A stretch of 10,627 nt of DNA from Gemmatimonadales bacterium (GTDB lineage: Bacteria; Gemmatimonadota; Gemmatimonadetes; Gemmatimonadales; GWC2-71-9): positions 1-10,627 of the forward strand of contig JAICPP010000108.1 in assembly GCA_025929805.1 (NCBI GenBank). Direction: 5' to 3'. The notes under the pieces were generated by a model. The model saw nothing but the letters and a program-made list of their open reading frames with translations. It ran no database searches and had not been told where the DNA came from. Position numbers and translations under genes: made by a program. Positions 1-5,913 of this stretch are shown here, one piece after another (position 1 is the first letter of the stretch; each line of letters begins with the position of its first letter).

Positions 1-291
1 AGTGCCCTAGTCGAGCCCACTGCCGAGGCGAAGTATCTGCGGTTCGACTCTTTCGACAGCAAGTACTACAATGGCTGGGATCTGAAGAGTGCCATGCACC
101 CCCAGACGATCCTGGCCTACGCCTACAATGATCGCCCGCTCGCGATGAATCATGGCGCTCCGTTACGCCTCTACTCACCGATCAAGCTCGGTTACAAGCT
201 GACCAAGTATCTCACGGCGATGACATTCACCCGGGAGCGTCCGGGCGGCTATTGGGAGGACCGGGGGTACCCCTGGCTGGGAGGGATCTGA
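1..291 (+). CDS. Molybdopterin-dependent oxidoreductase (sulfite-oxidase-like), C-terminal part
   Basis: The reading frame is open from base 1 and gives the last 96 residues of a protein whose start lies outside the window. The visible part matches the C-terminal end of the sulfite-oxidase/YedY-type molybdopterin oxidoreductases. Features include YYNGWDLKSAMHPQT, NDRPLAMNHGAPLRLYSP, a KLGYKLTKYLTAMTF stretch and a terminal GGYWEDRGYPWLGGI, which is typical where the substrate-side Moco domain ends. These enzymes bind a mononuclear Mo-pterin cofactor and usually act in the periplasm on sulfite, sulfoxides or similar small substrates; the substrate cannot be read from this fragment. The stop is TGA at 289-291. 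An ATG at 94 is internal, not the start. Domain family is fairly sure; subfamily is not. Confidence 0.85.
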   Translation, partial: SALVEPTAEAKYLRFDSFDSKYYNGWDLKSAMHPQTILAYAYNDRPLAMNHGAPLRLYSPIKLGYKLTKYLTAMTFTRERPGGYWEDRGYPWLGGI

Positions 292-337
292 GCCTCGCCT
301 CGTCAGGTAAGTCCGGCGACGGCAGGGACAGGTTTTA

Positions 338-379
338 CTTTGAATCCCTAGGGCGTGGGTTCGAGTCCCACCGCCCCCA
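338..379 (+). pseudogene. Orphan 3' half of a tRNA-like gene
   Basis: Bases 338-379 read as the 3' half of a tRNA. There is an anticodon-loop-like CTTTGAA (338-344), the 3' side of an anticodon stem (345-349), a 5-nt variable region (350-354), a perfect T stem-loop GTGGG-TTCGAGT-CCCAC (355-371), the acceptor 3' strand CGCCCCC (372-378) and discriminator A (379). No CCA is encoded. The 5' partner is missing: bases 333-337 (TTTTA) cannot pair with the 3' anticodon stem, and no D arm or GGGGGCG acceptor strand lies at the right distance. It could be a decayed tRNA, a tmRNA 3' end, or an attachment-site duplicate left by an element integrated in a tRNA gene. No integrase is visible here. Confidence 0.55.
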
Positions 380-893
380 TCGACGTAACCGCTTCTCCTC
401 GCAAGATCTTGCTGGTCGTGATAACCTGCCCGGTGTGGCGTTGAGTGTGCTCGGCGGCATGGAAGATCAGTCCCAGCACATTGGTGGGCAGCCGCGCGCG
501 GCCGACCGACCGGGGGACCAGCAAGTCTTCCTCTCGAACCCCCCTGATCCGGCTTAACGCCTGATCAATCGCCGCATCGACGGCCCTCAGGAGCTCCTCG
601 GCAGAAGCCGGTGGGGAACCGGGATCTCCCTCCTTAGCGATGGCGGCCAGTTGTTCTGATGGCAGAGCCTTACCACTGGCGCAAGTGAGCAGCCGGTCCA
701 GGCTCCCCGCTATGTGCCTCAAGTGAAAGCCGATCGAGGCGGCACCTCCTGGCCGTTGCCAGAGCTCAGCCGGCGAGAGCTCCCCTGCTGCAGACCGTAG
801 ATCCGCGTTGGCCTGCAGCAGGGCGTGAGCGACCGGCATGAGCAGGGGTGACACACCGTCCACCGGCCCGCGCAGCCAGAATTCCGGGCTCAT
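348..893 (-). CDS. DinB-fold (DinB/YfiT superfamily) putative metal-dependent protein
   Basis: 181 residues, about the usual size for a DinB four-helix-bundle protein. Two hallmark segments are present: GFHLRHIAGSLDRLL around residues 56-70, and FHAAEHTQRHTGQV around 144-157. Together they supply the three-histidine metal site typical of the superfamily. Members bind a divalent metal, and some act as thiol-dependent transferases; the substrate cannot be predicted here. The ATG at 893 lies 3 bases after the stop of the upstream osmC gene, so the two are almost certainly co-transcribed and perhaps translationally coupled. The natural domain seems to end near the KILRG segment. The last residues (MGAVGLEPTP) are an antisense reading of the tRNA-like half at 338-379, so the C-terminal tail is probably acquired or accidental. 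Confidence 0.85.
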   Translation of the reverse strand: MSPEFWLRGPVDGVSPLLMPVAHALLQANADLRSAAGELSPAELWQRPGGAASIGFHLRHIAGSLDRLLTCASGKALPSEQLAAIAKEGDPGSPPASAEELLRAVDAAIDQALSRIRGVREEDLLVPRSVGRARLPTNVLGLIFHAAEHTQRHTGQVITTSKILRGEAVTSMGAVGLEPTP

Positions 894-896
894 TCT

Positions 897-1334
897 CTAG
901 CGACGTTCCGCTGCCGCTCGAGTCAGATTCGACGACTTGAGCACGATAGGTACTGCCCCGAGCGCCTTCGACACCGGGCAGTTCGCCTTGGCCTTCTCGG
1001 CCAACTCGCGAAACTTCGATTCATCCAGCCCGGAGACCTCTGCCTCGGTCTCCAGCTCGATCCCGGTGATGGCAAGCTGCTCCGGGTCCAGGTTGACCGT
1101 CGCTGTTGTGCGAATGGCTTCCGGAGTATGACCCTGCTCGGTGAGGAAAAGCGACAGCGCCATCGAGAAGCAGCTGGCGTGGGCGGCGCCGATGAGCTGC
1201 TCGGGCGTGCTCCCCTCGCCCCCCTCAAACCGTGAGGCAAACGAATACTCCCCTTCAATCGCTCCTGAGCGAAACGACCCATTACCGTCTTTGATTCGCC
1301 CACGCCAGACCGCCTGAGCTTGTTGCTTTATCAT
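897..1334 (-). CDS. osmC: OsmC family peroxiredoxin (organic hydroperoxide reductase)
   Basis: 145 residues from ATG 1334, which follows an AAGGAG ribosome site at 1340-1345 with 5-nt spacing. An in-frame ATG at 1388 would add 18 unrelated residues and is disfavoured. OsmC enzymes reduce organic hydroperoxides through two cysteines, with electrons normally from lipoylated proteins or dithiols. Both are in the expected contexts: Cys55 in AAHASCFSMAL and Cys119 in KANCPVSKAL. Upstream are the usual Arg (residue 35, SRFEGGEGSTPEQL) and Glu45. The N-terminal AVWRGRIKDGNGSF stretch and the length fit OsmC rather than Ohr. It is the first gene of a two-gene unit with the DinB-fold protein. It most likely acts in the cytoplasm against peroxide stress. 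Confidence 0.92.
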   Translation of the reverse strand: MIKQQAQAVWRGRIKDGNGSFRSGAIEGEYSFASRFEGGEGSTPEQLIGAAHASCFSMALSLFLTEQGHTPEAIRTTATVNLDPEQLAITGIELETEAEVSGLDESKFRELAEKAKANCPVSKALGAVPIVLKSSNLTRAAAERR

Positions 1335-1339
1335 GCTGG

Positions 1340-1345
1340 CTCCTT
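1340..1345 (-). promoter_or_regulatory. Ribosome binding site that fixes the osmC start
   Basis: On the minus strand this reads AAGGAG, 5 bases before ATG 1334. No comparable site precedes the longer in-frame start at 1388. Confidence 0.75.
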
Positions 1346-1503
1346 GCCATAGAGTGACAGAATTTCTCCACCAGGTACCATAGGGCATTGGTCCAGCGAT
1401 GGCGAGTCCTTGATGTTAGCCCCATAACTTACAAATCCGTTGGTCCCCGCCATGTTGTTACCAGCACCGATTTTGGCTTGACGGAACTGGGTGATCGCAT
1501 GGT

Positions 1504-1510
1504 GGGAGGA
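1504..1510 (+). promoter_or_regulatory. Ribosome binding site that fixes the cytochrome start
   Basis: GGGAGGA lies 6 bases before ATG 1517. It selects this start, which directly precedes a lipoprotein signal peptide, over the in-frame ATG at 1388. Confidence 0.75.
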
Positions 1511-1516
1511 AGAAGT

Positions 1517-2749
1517 ATGAGCGTTCGAATGTTGGGCCTATCCCGGGCTGGAGTGGCCGCCACGCTCCTGGCGTGCAGCGTAGCCGCTGCGATGGCAGCC
1601 TGTGGGGACGATGGACCGAGCGGTCCCGAGCCGCCCGACCCCGCCCTGGTAGAACAGGGGAGGGAGATCTTCCGGTTCGACACCTATGGGGACGAGACGT
1701 TCTGGACCGATACCCTCCGTATGCACGAAGTGATTCAGGCCGCCGTGGACCCGACGACCGCTCTGTCGGTCGGCCTGAAGGTAGACGCGGAGGCGCTCCC
1801 CCCGGACGTGGTCCAGGGTATCCAGAGCGGCGCGATCAGCTTGACCGACCCGGCGACGACCGTGGCACTGCTCAAGCTGAATGCCGTTGTCGGTCTCCAA
1901 GGGACCGTGGAGACCATCGAGGGGCGCGACACCCTGGTCCGGGTCGGCACGACCTGCGCGCTGTGCCATTCGACCGTCAACAACTCCTTTTCTCCGGGCA
2001 TCGGTGTGCGGCTCGACGGCTGGCCCAACTCCGCTCTGAACCCGGGGGCCATCATCGCGCTGTCGCCGGCCCTCACGGCCGAGCAGAAGGCGGTGTATGA
2101 CTCGTGGGGGCCGGGCCGGTACGACCCGCGCTTCAATTTCGATGGCATAAACGGACCGGTCGTGATCCCGCCTGCCTACGGCCTCCTGGGCGTGAACAGC
2201 GTCATCTATACCGGCGACGGGCCGGACCTCGCCTACTGGAATCGCTACGTGGGGGTCACCCAGATGCACGGGCACGGTACCTTCGTCGATTCACGCATCG
2301 GTGCCAACGTGCAGAACCCGCCCGACATGATCTCTGCCAAGCTCGCGGCGCTCCAAGCGTATCAGCTCAGCATCCCGGCTCCGGAGCCGCCGGCGGGAAG
2401 CTTCGACCCGGCGGCCGCCCAGCGCGGCCGAGAGGTCTTCGAGGGCGCTGGAACCTGCGCGACCTGCCACACCGGGGACCTGCTGACGGACGCTAACGAA
2501 AGGCTCCATGACCCCTCGGAGGTGGTCAGCGAGCCCGAGCCAAATGGGGTGCCGAGCTATGCGTCCCGCAGCGCCACCAAGCAATACCGCACCACGCCAC
2601 TCCGCGGGCTTCTGCTGCACCCGCCCTACTTCCATAATGGAATCGCGGCCACACTCGAGGCAGTGGTGGAGCTGTATGACACCAGGAAGGGGCTCGGCCT
2701 CACATCGGAGCAGAAGGCGGATCTGGTGGAATACTTGAAGTCACTCTAA
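1517..2749 (+). CDS. Di-haem cytochrome c lipoprotein, related to cytochrome c peroxidase/MauG at the C-terminus
   Basis: 410 residues. A basic, hydrophobic leader ends in a lipobox-like AMAAC, so Cys29 is the likely lipidated residue. It is followed by GDD and a Gly/Pro-rich linker, implying an envelope-anchored periplasmic or outer-membrane protein. Two haem c sites are visible: CALCH (Cys147, Cys150, His151) and CATCH (Cys314, Cys317, His318). The C-terminal segment RTTPLRGLLLHPPYFHNGI followed by LTSEQKADLVEYLKSL is the standard ending of di-haem cytochrome c peroxidase-like proteins. About 110 residues between the leader and the first haem (FDTYGDETFWTDTLRMHEVI onwards) are not part of classical CcpA. 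It may be an electron carrier or a peroxidase-like enzyme; catalytic activity is not established. It stands alone, convergent with the crp-like gene 22 bases downstream. Confidence 0.85.
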   Translation: MSVRMLGLSRAGVAATLLACSVAAAMAACGDDGPSGPEPPDPALVEQGREIFRFDTYGDETFWTDTLRMHEVIQAAVDPTTALSVGLKVDAEALPPDVVQGIQSGAISLTDPATTVALLKLNAVVGLQGTVETIEGRDTLVRVGTTCALCHSTVNNSFSPGIGVRLDGWPNSALNPGAIIALSPALTAEQKAVYDSWGPGRYDPRFNFDGINGPVVIPPAYGLLGVNSVIYTGDGPDLAYWNRYVGVTQMHGHGTFVDSRIGANVQNPPDMISAKLAALQAYQLSIPAPEPPAGSFDPAAAQRGREVFEGAGTCATCHTGDLLTDANERLHDPSEVVSEPEPNGVPSYASRSATKQYRTTPLRGLLLHPPYFHNGIAATLEAVVELYDTRKGLGLTSEQKADLVEYLKSL

Positions 2750-2771
2750 CACGTCGGACGGGGTCGACAGC

Positions 2772-3503
2772 TCACGTCTCCGAGATGGAGTCTACGTAGC
2801 TCTGGAGCGCCTCTCTATTGATCCGGATCAGCCCCCGCCGGGTATAGTTGATCAATCCGTCGGCGCGTAGCCGGTTGAGGAGCCCGGAAACGACCTCACG
2901 CCGGGCCCCGACGATATGGGCGAGCTCCTCTTGGGTGATGTAGTGGGACAAGAGCGTGCCGCCAGCGCCGGGCTCTCCCAGGCGACTGGCGAGGCCCAGC
3001 AGAGCTCGACTGAGGCGTTCGGTAACCGGTGTGAAGCTGAGGTCGCGGAGTGCTTCCTGCGCATCAGCCAGGTGCTCACATACGGCGGATGCTAAGTCGA
3101 CGGCGGACTGCGGGTCCTGACGCACCCGCCGGAGTAACGCATCCAAGGTGATCTCGACTACTTCGCTCGACTCGAGCGCCGTGGCTTGTTCCCGGCGCTC
3201 TCCGGTGCACAGACAGAGCGCCCCGACGATTTCCCCCGCCGGGTAGAGTCGGAGAGTCAACTCCCGACCACCCGGCGAGATGAGGCTGGTCTTCAGAAGG
3301 CCGCGGCGAACCAGATAGAGCGTAGTGGCGGGCTGTCCCATCGTGTAGAGTCGCTCACCGGCTTCCAACCTTCGTCCCGGCCCTCTCGCAAGCTGCTCGC
3401 ACAAACGCCCCCGAAAGTGCCGAGAGACCGCGAGACAGCCCGCATGAGGATTCAGCAGCGGTGGTGCTGCTGACTGCCTTATTACCAATCCTCTTCCAAT
3501 CAC
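2772..3503 (-). CDS. Crp/Fnr family transcriptional regulator, cysteine-rich
   Basis: 243 residues from a GTG start. An N-terminal cyclic-nucleotide-binding-type beta-roll is seen at about residues 30-125 (AGERLYTMGQPATTLYLVRRG, PAGEIVGALC). A dimerisation helix follows at about 130-155. A winged HTH of the Crp type occupies about 160-232 (ITQEELAHIVGARREVVSGLLNRL). Cysteines lie at 23, 35, 97, 99 and 142. The CLC pair at 97-99 and the two N-terminal cysteines suggest redox, haem or Fe-S sensing, but the spacing is not that of E. coli FNR, so this is only a possibility. The GTG overlaps the stop of the DUF4142 gene (GTGA), so the two are coupled. The true start is uncertain: a TTG 5 codons in is an alternative, and neither has a well-placed ribosome site. 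Confidence 0.88.
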   Translation of the reverse strand: MIGRGLVIRQSAAPPLLNPHAGCLAVSRHFRGRLCEQLARGPGRRLEAGERLYTMGQPATTLYLVRRGLLKTSLISPGGRELTLRLYPAGEIVGALCLCTGERREQATALESSEVVEITLDALLRRVRQDPQSAVDLASAVCEHLADAQEALRDLSFTPVTERLSRALLGLASRLGEPGAGGTLLSHYITQEELAHIVGARREVVSGLLNRLRADGLINYTRRGLIRINREALQSYVDSISET

Positions 3504-4045
3504 TTAGCAGCTACTCGGCTGCCCAGGTTCTTGGCCATGTCCAGGTGGGCCTGGAACGCAGGGGCCACCTTCACCACCAACGCCTTGAGCTCCGCATTCT
3601 TGATGGCCGGCAGCAACGTCGACTTGATAGCGGTGATCACGTCCTGGTGGAACTTCGCTTCGTACTGCAAGAACGCCCGGTCGAACTCTGCGCCCTCGAG
3701 CGCCTTCAGCCGGCGGATCAGAGCGGCCTGATCCTGCGCACTCCGGTCACCTTTGGGGGGAGTGGGCGTCACACCGAGCTTCTTGGCCAGGTCGCGGCCT
3801 TGCTGGCGGACCATCTCGTGGTCGCGGGCGAGCATGGCTCCGAACTGACGTACTTCCTCGGAATGACCGCGCTGAGCGGCGAGCTTGCCGGTCTCGATAT
3901 CGGCAGTGTTGGCGTTGTCGAAGATGGCCACGATGGTGGGGTCGTCCAACGCGTCCTGAGCCGCCAGAGCGTGGCTGCCGCCGGCGACCGCTGAGAGAGG
4001 CAGCATGAAAGCGAAGGCCACGGCAGTGAGGTAAGACTTTGACAT
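3500..4045 (-). CDS. Secreted DUF4142 (ferritin-like fold) protein
   Basis: 181 residues from ATG 4045, which has GGAG at 4052-4055 with 6-nt spacing; a TTG two codons upstream is in frame but unlikely. A signal peptide is clear (MSKSYLTAVAFAFMLPLSAVA), with cleavage probably after HALA (residues 25-28). The mature part is nearly all helical and matches the DUF4142 pattern: DNANTADIETGKLAAQRGHSEEVRQFGAMLARDH at the first helix pair, then ALEGAEFDRAFLQYEAKFHQDV. Members are periplasmic proteins with a ferritin-like bundle and mostly unknown function, often in stress or envelope contexts. It is the first gene of an operon with the Crp/Fnr regulator and has a good sigma70 promoter at 4105-4133. 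Confidence 0.88.
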   Translation of the reverse strand: MSKSYLTAVAFAFMLPLSAVAGGSHALAAQDALDDPTIVAIFDNANTADIETGKLAAQRGHSEEVRQFGAMLARDHEMVRQQGRDLAKKLGVTPTPPKGDRSAQDQAALIRRLKALEGAEFDRAFLQYEAKFHQDVITAIKSTLLPAIKNAELKALVVKVAPAFQAHLDMAKNLGSRVAAK

Positions 4046-4051
4046 ATCCAA

Positions 4052-4055
4052 CTCC
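4052..4055 (-). promoter_or_regulatory. Ribosome binding site deciding the DUF4142 start
   Basis: GGAG on the minus strand, 6 bases before ATG 4045. It would overlap too closely with the alternative TTG at 4051. Confidence 0.6.
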
Positions 4056-4104
4056 AGGTTGAAGAAACCGACCGGAATAGCTGGTCAGACCTGTTTGCAA
4101 TCCA

Positions 4105-4133
4105 AGGATACCCAAGTGCGGTTGATTTGTCAA
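4105..4133 (-). promoter_or_regulatory. Sigma70-type promoter of the DUF4142-crp operon
   Basis: On the minus strand a perfect TTGACA (-35, 4128-4133) is followed after exactly 17 bases by TATCCT (-10, 4105-4110). Transcription would begin near 4098, leaving a leader of about 50 bases before ATG 4045. The -35 box lies inside the left arm of the palindrome at 4124-4160, so a protein bound there should block this promoter. Confidence 0.65.
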
Positions 4134-4160
4134 GATTTATCTTGACTTATTTGACAAATC
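4124..4160. promoter_or_regulatory. Palindromic operator between the SufR-like regulator and DUF4142
   Basis: Left arm GATTTGTCAA (4124-4133) and right arm TTGACAAATC (4151-4160) are perfect inverted repeats, 10 bases each, 17 apart. A second, overlapping dyad, TCAAGAT-TT-ATCTTGA, sits at 4130-4145. The right side is also a tandem direct repeat, TTGACTTAT then TTGACAAAT (4142-4159). This AT-rich block stands out from its GC-rich surroundings and covers the -35 box of the leftward promoter. The likely binder is the adjacent divergent SufR-like regulator (autoregulation plus control of DUF4142-crp); this is inferred from position only. Confidence 0.65.
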
Positions 4161-4186
4161 CCGGATCCCCATGCAGTGTTACACGA

Positions 4187-4192
4187 GGAGGT
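4187..4192 (+). promoter_or_regulatory. Ribosome binding site of the SufR-like gene
   Basis: GGAGGT lies 5 bases before ATG 4198 and only 2 before ATG 4195, so the second ATG of the pair is the likelier start. Confidence 0.65.
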
Positions 4193-4197
4193 AGATG

Positions 4198-4860
4198 ATG
4201 AGCCCCCGGAAACCCGAGCGAATCCTGGAGAAGACCCGTGCCCGGGTCGTGGCCCTTCTGCGTCAAGGGCCGATGACGACTGACGAACTGGCCCTAGCGC
4301 TCAGCCTGACGGACAATGCCGTGCGGGCTCATCTGGCCACGCTGGAGCGCGACGGCTTCGTCCAGGCCGGCGGAGAGCGCCGGGAGGGCCGGGTAGGGAA
4401 GCCGGCCACGATCTACCACATCGCGCCCGATGCGGAGCCGCTCTTTTCGCAGGCCTATCTGCCCCTGCTTACGTCACTGCTCGCAACTCTTGGCGATCGG
4501 TATTCAAAGGAGGAGCTGGAAGATCTTCTGGCGGAGGTCGGGGAGCGCCTCGCCACTGGCTTTCCGCATTCCTCCGGCAAACTGGGTCAGCGGGTTCGCG
4601 CGGCTTCGCGGCTGCTGAACCATCTCGGTGGACTCAGCACAGTGGATGAAACGGATGGCGGAGGATTCCTCATCCAGAGCCGAGGCTGCCCCGTTGGCGC
4701 AGCAGTGAGCGAGCGGCCCGAGGTCTGTGAAGCGATCGTGACGCTGCTCTCGAAACTGACCGGGGCAGAGGTCCGCTCCTGCTGTAAGCGTAACGACCGA
4801 CCGAGCTGCTGCTTCGAGGTGAAGCCGGCTAGATCAGCTCCGACCAGCGGCAAGGGTTAA
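4198..4860 (+). CDS. SufR-like HTH transcriptional regulator with C-terminal cysteine cluster
   Basis: 220 residues from ATG 4198 (221 from ATG 4195). An N-terminal winged HTH lies at about residues 10-75 (LRQGPMTTDELALALSLTD, NAVRAHLATLERDGFV, then a basic wing ending GRVGKPATIYHI). The middle is helical (SKEELEDLLAEVGERLA). The C-terminal domain has the pattern of SufR-type Fe-S sensing repressors: GCPVGAA with Cys165, ERPEVCEAI with Cys178, then CC at 196-197 and CC at 205-206 before FEV (numbering from ATG 4195). SufR uses cysteines at comparable places to hold an Fe-S cluster and repress sufBCDS. No suf genes are in this window, so the regulon here is probably different. The gene diverges from the DUF4142-crp operon across a palindromic operator, and its TAA overlaps the end of the M20 pseudogene convergently. 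Confidence 0.82.
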   Translation: MSPRKPERILEKTRARVVALLRQGPMTTDELALALSLTDNAVRAHLATLERDGFVQAGGERREGRVGKPATIYHIAPDAEPLFSQAYLPLLTSLLATLGDRYSKEELEDLLAEVGERLATGFPHSSGKLGQRVRAASRLLNHLGGLSTVDETDGGGFLIQSRGCPVGAAVSERPEVCEAIVTLLSKLTGAEVRSCCKRNDRPSCCFEVKPARSAPTSGKG

Positions 4861-5905
4861 TCGCGCATCCATCGGACTCCGGCCGCTCTCAGAACCAGGT
4901 GACGATAGAACCCGATCGCCCGTTCGTAGTCACGTACCGCAATTCGCTCATTGGTACCGTGGATGCGCTCGAGATCGCGCGGCGTGAGCCGGATCGGCAG
5001 GAACCGGAACACGTTCCTGCTCAGCTGGCTATAGTAGCGCGTCGGTCAGCACGACCATCAGGTAGGGCGACACGGTGGCCTGGCATCTGGCTCTCCTCCA
5101 GCCTCGCGACTGCAGAGCCTAGAATTCCGATGGTGCTCTGACGAGGGGGTATGGACGAGTGCCTACCCGCGGAGTGAGTGCTCAGCTCAACGCTGGCAAA
5201 GCCGTTCTCGGCGATCCCACGAGCGCGCTCGGCGTGGAGATGCCCCGCAAGAGCCCGTCCCCAATCACGCCACCTTCATCGAGCACCATCTCCAGCTCCA
5301 CGCCTCGACGCTTCAGTAACGCGGCAATCTCCCGGGCGCCGCGCCGGCCACCGACTTCTTCGTCATGACCATAGGCGAGATAGACCCCTCGCGCCGGGCG
5401 GAAGCCTTCGCGCAGGAGCATCTCCACCGCCTCCAGTGTCCCGAGCACCGAGAGCTTATTGTCTATGGCGCCCCGGCCCCAGATGAAACCATCTGCGATC
5501 CGACCGCCGAAGGGCTTCTCCTGCCATTTCGTCTCGGTGTCCGGCTCGACCGGTACCACATCCAGGTGGGCCATCAGGAGGATCGGCTTGAGCGCGCTAT
5601 CGCTTCCCTGCCAGAAATAGAGCAGACTGTGCAAGCCAACCTTCTCGCGCCGCAATTGCGAATGCACCCGCGGAAACGCCGCTTCCAAGTACGCATGTAA
5701 TGCGCTAAATGCCTTTGGACTGGTAGAGTCATCATACGAGATGGTGGGGATACGGATGGAGCCGGCGAGCCGCTCCGCGGCCGTCGGGGAAACGGTGACG
5801 ATAGAGAGCGGCTCAACCGTCGATGGGTACGGCTTGTAGCGCAGTGCGGACGAGAGAGGCTCCGACAAGGAGCACAATAAGGAAGCCGAGCCGAAGGAAC
5901 AGCAA
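4857..5905 (-). pseudogene. M20 family metallopeptidase (PM20D1/carboxypeptidase S-like), multiply disrupted
   Basis: Pieces of one M20 peptidase lie in changing minus-strand frames. From 5905 down to about 5815 is an N-terminal membrane helix (LLFLRLGFLIVLLVGASLV). After a frameshift, about 5815-5216 carries the catalytic half with the zinc and catalytic motifs LLMAHLDVVPV, WGRGAIDNK, GHDEEVGG and LDEGG. A one-base loss near 5215 leads to 5215-5080 (GFASVELSTHSAGRHSS, ending EESQMP). There, roughly 130 codons seem deleted, judged from the usual length near 480 residues. The tail resumes at 5079-5044 (ATVSPYLMVVLTDA), shifts frame again near 5042, and ends with SRNVFRFLPIRLTPRDLERI, then HGTNERIAVRDYERAI and TAA at 4857. 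It starts about 8 bases after the multicopper oxidase stop, so it was once the second gene of that operon. It cannot make a normal enzyme; the 231-residue open piece (5182-5877) lacks most of the second half. Confidence 0.85.
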
Positions 5906-5913
5906 CCTCCTAG

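Noticed and set aside
263..379. A full tRNA starting at GGGGGTA (263)
   Set aside because: The span is 117 bases, no D arm fits, one acceptor pair mismatches, and it would overlap the coding end of the molybdopterin enzyme.
1478..1483. TTGACG as -35 of a cytochrome promoter
   Set aside because: No -10-like sequence lies 16-18 bases downstream; that stretch is the ribosome-site region.
1538..2275. 245-codon minus-strand open frame
   Set aside because: It is antisense to the di-haem cytochrome, which has clear haem motifs and a ribosome site; GC-rich DNA gives long shadow frames.
4123..4134. FNR-type box (TTGA-N4-TCAA) as target of the Crp/Fnr regulator
   Set aside because: The spacing is two bases shorter than a TTGAT-N4-ATCAA site, and the larger palindrome explains the same bases better.
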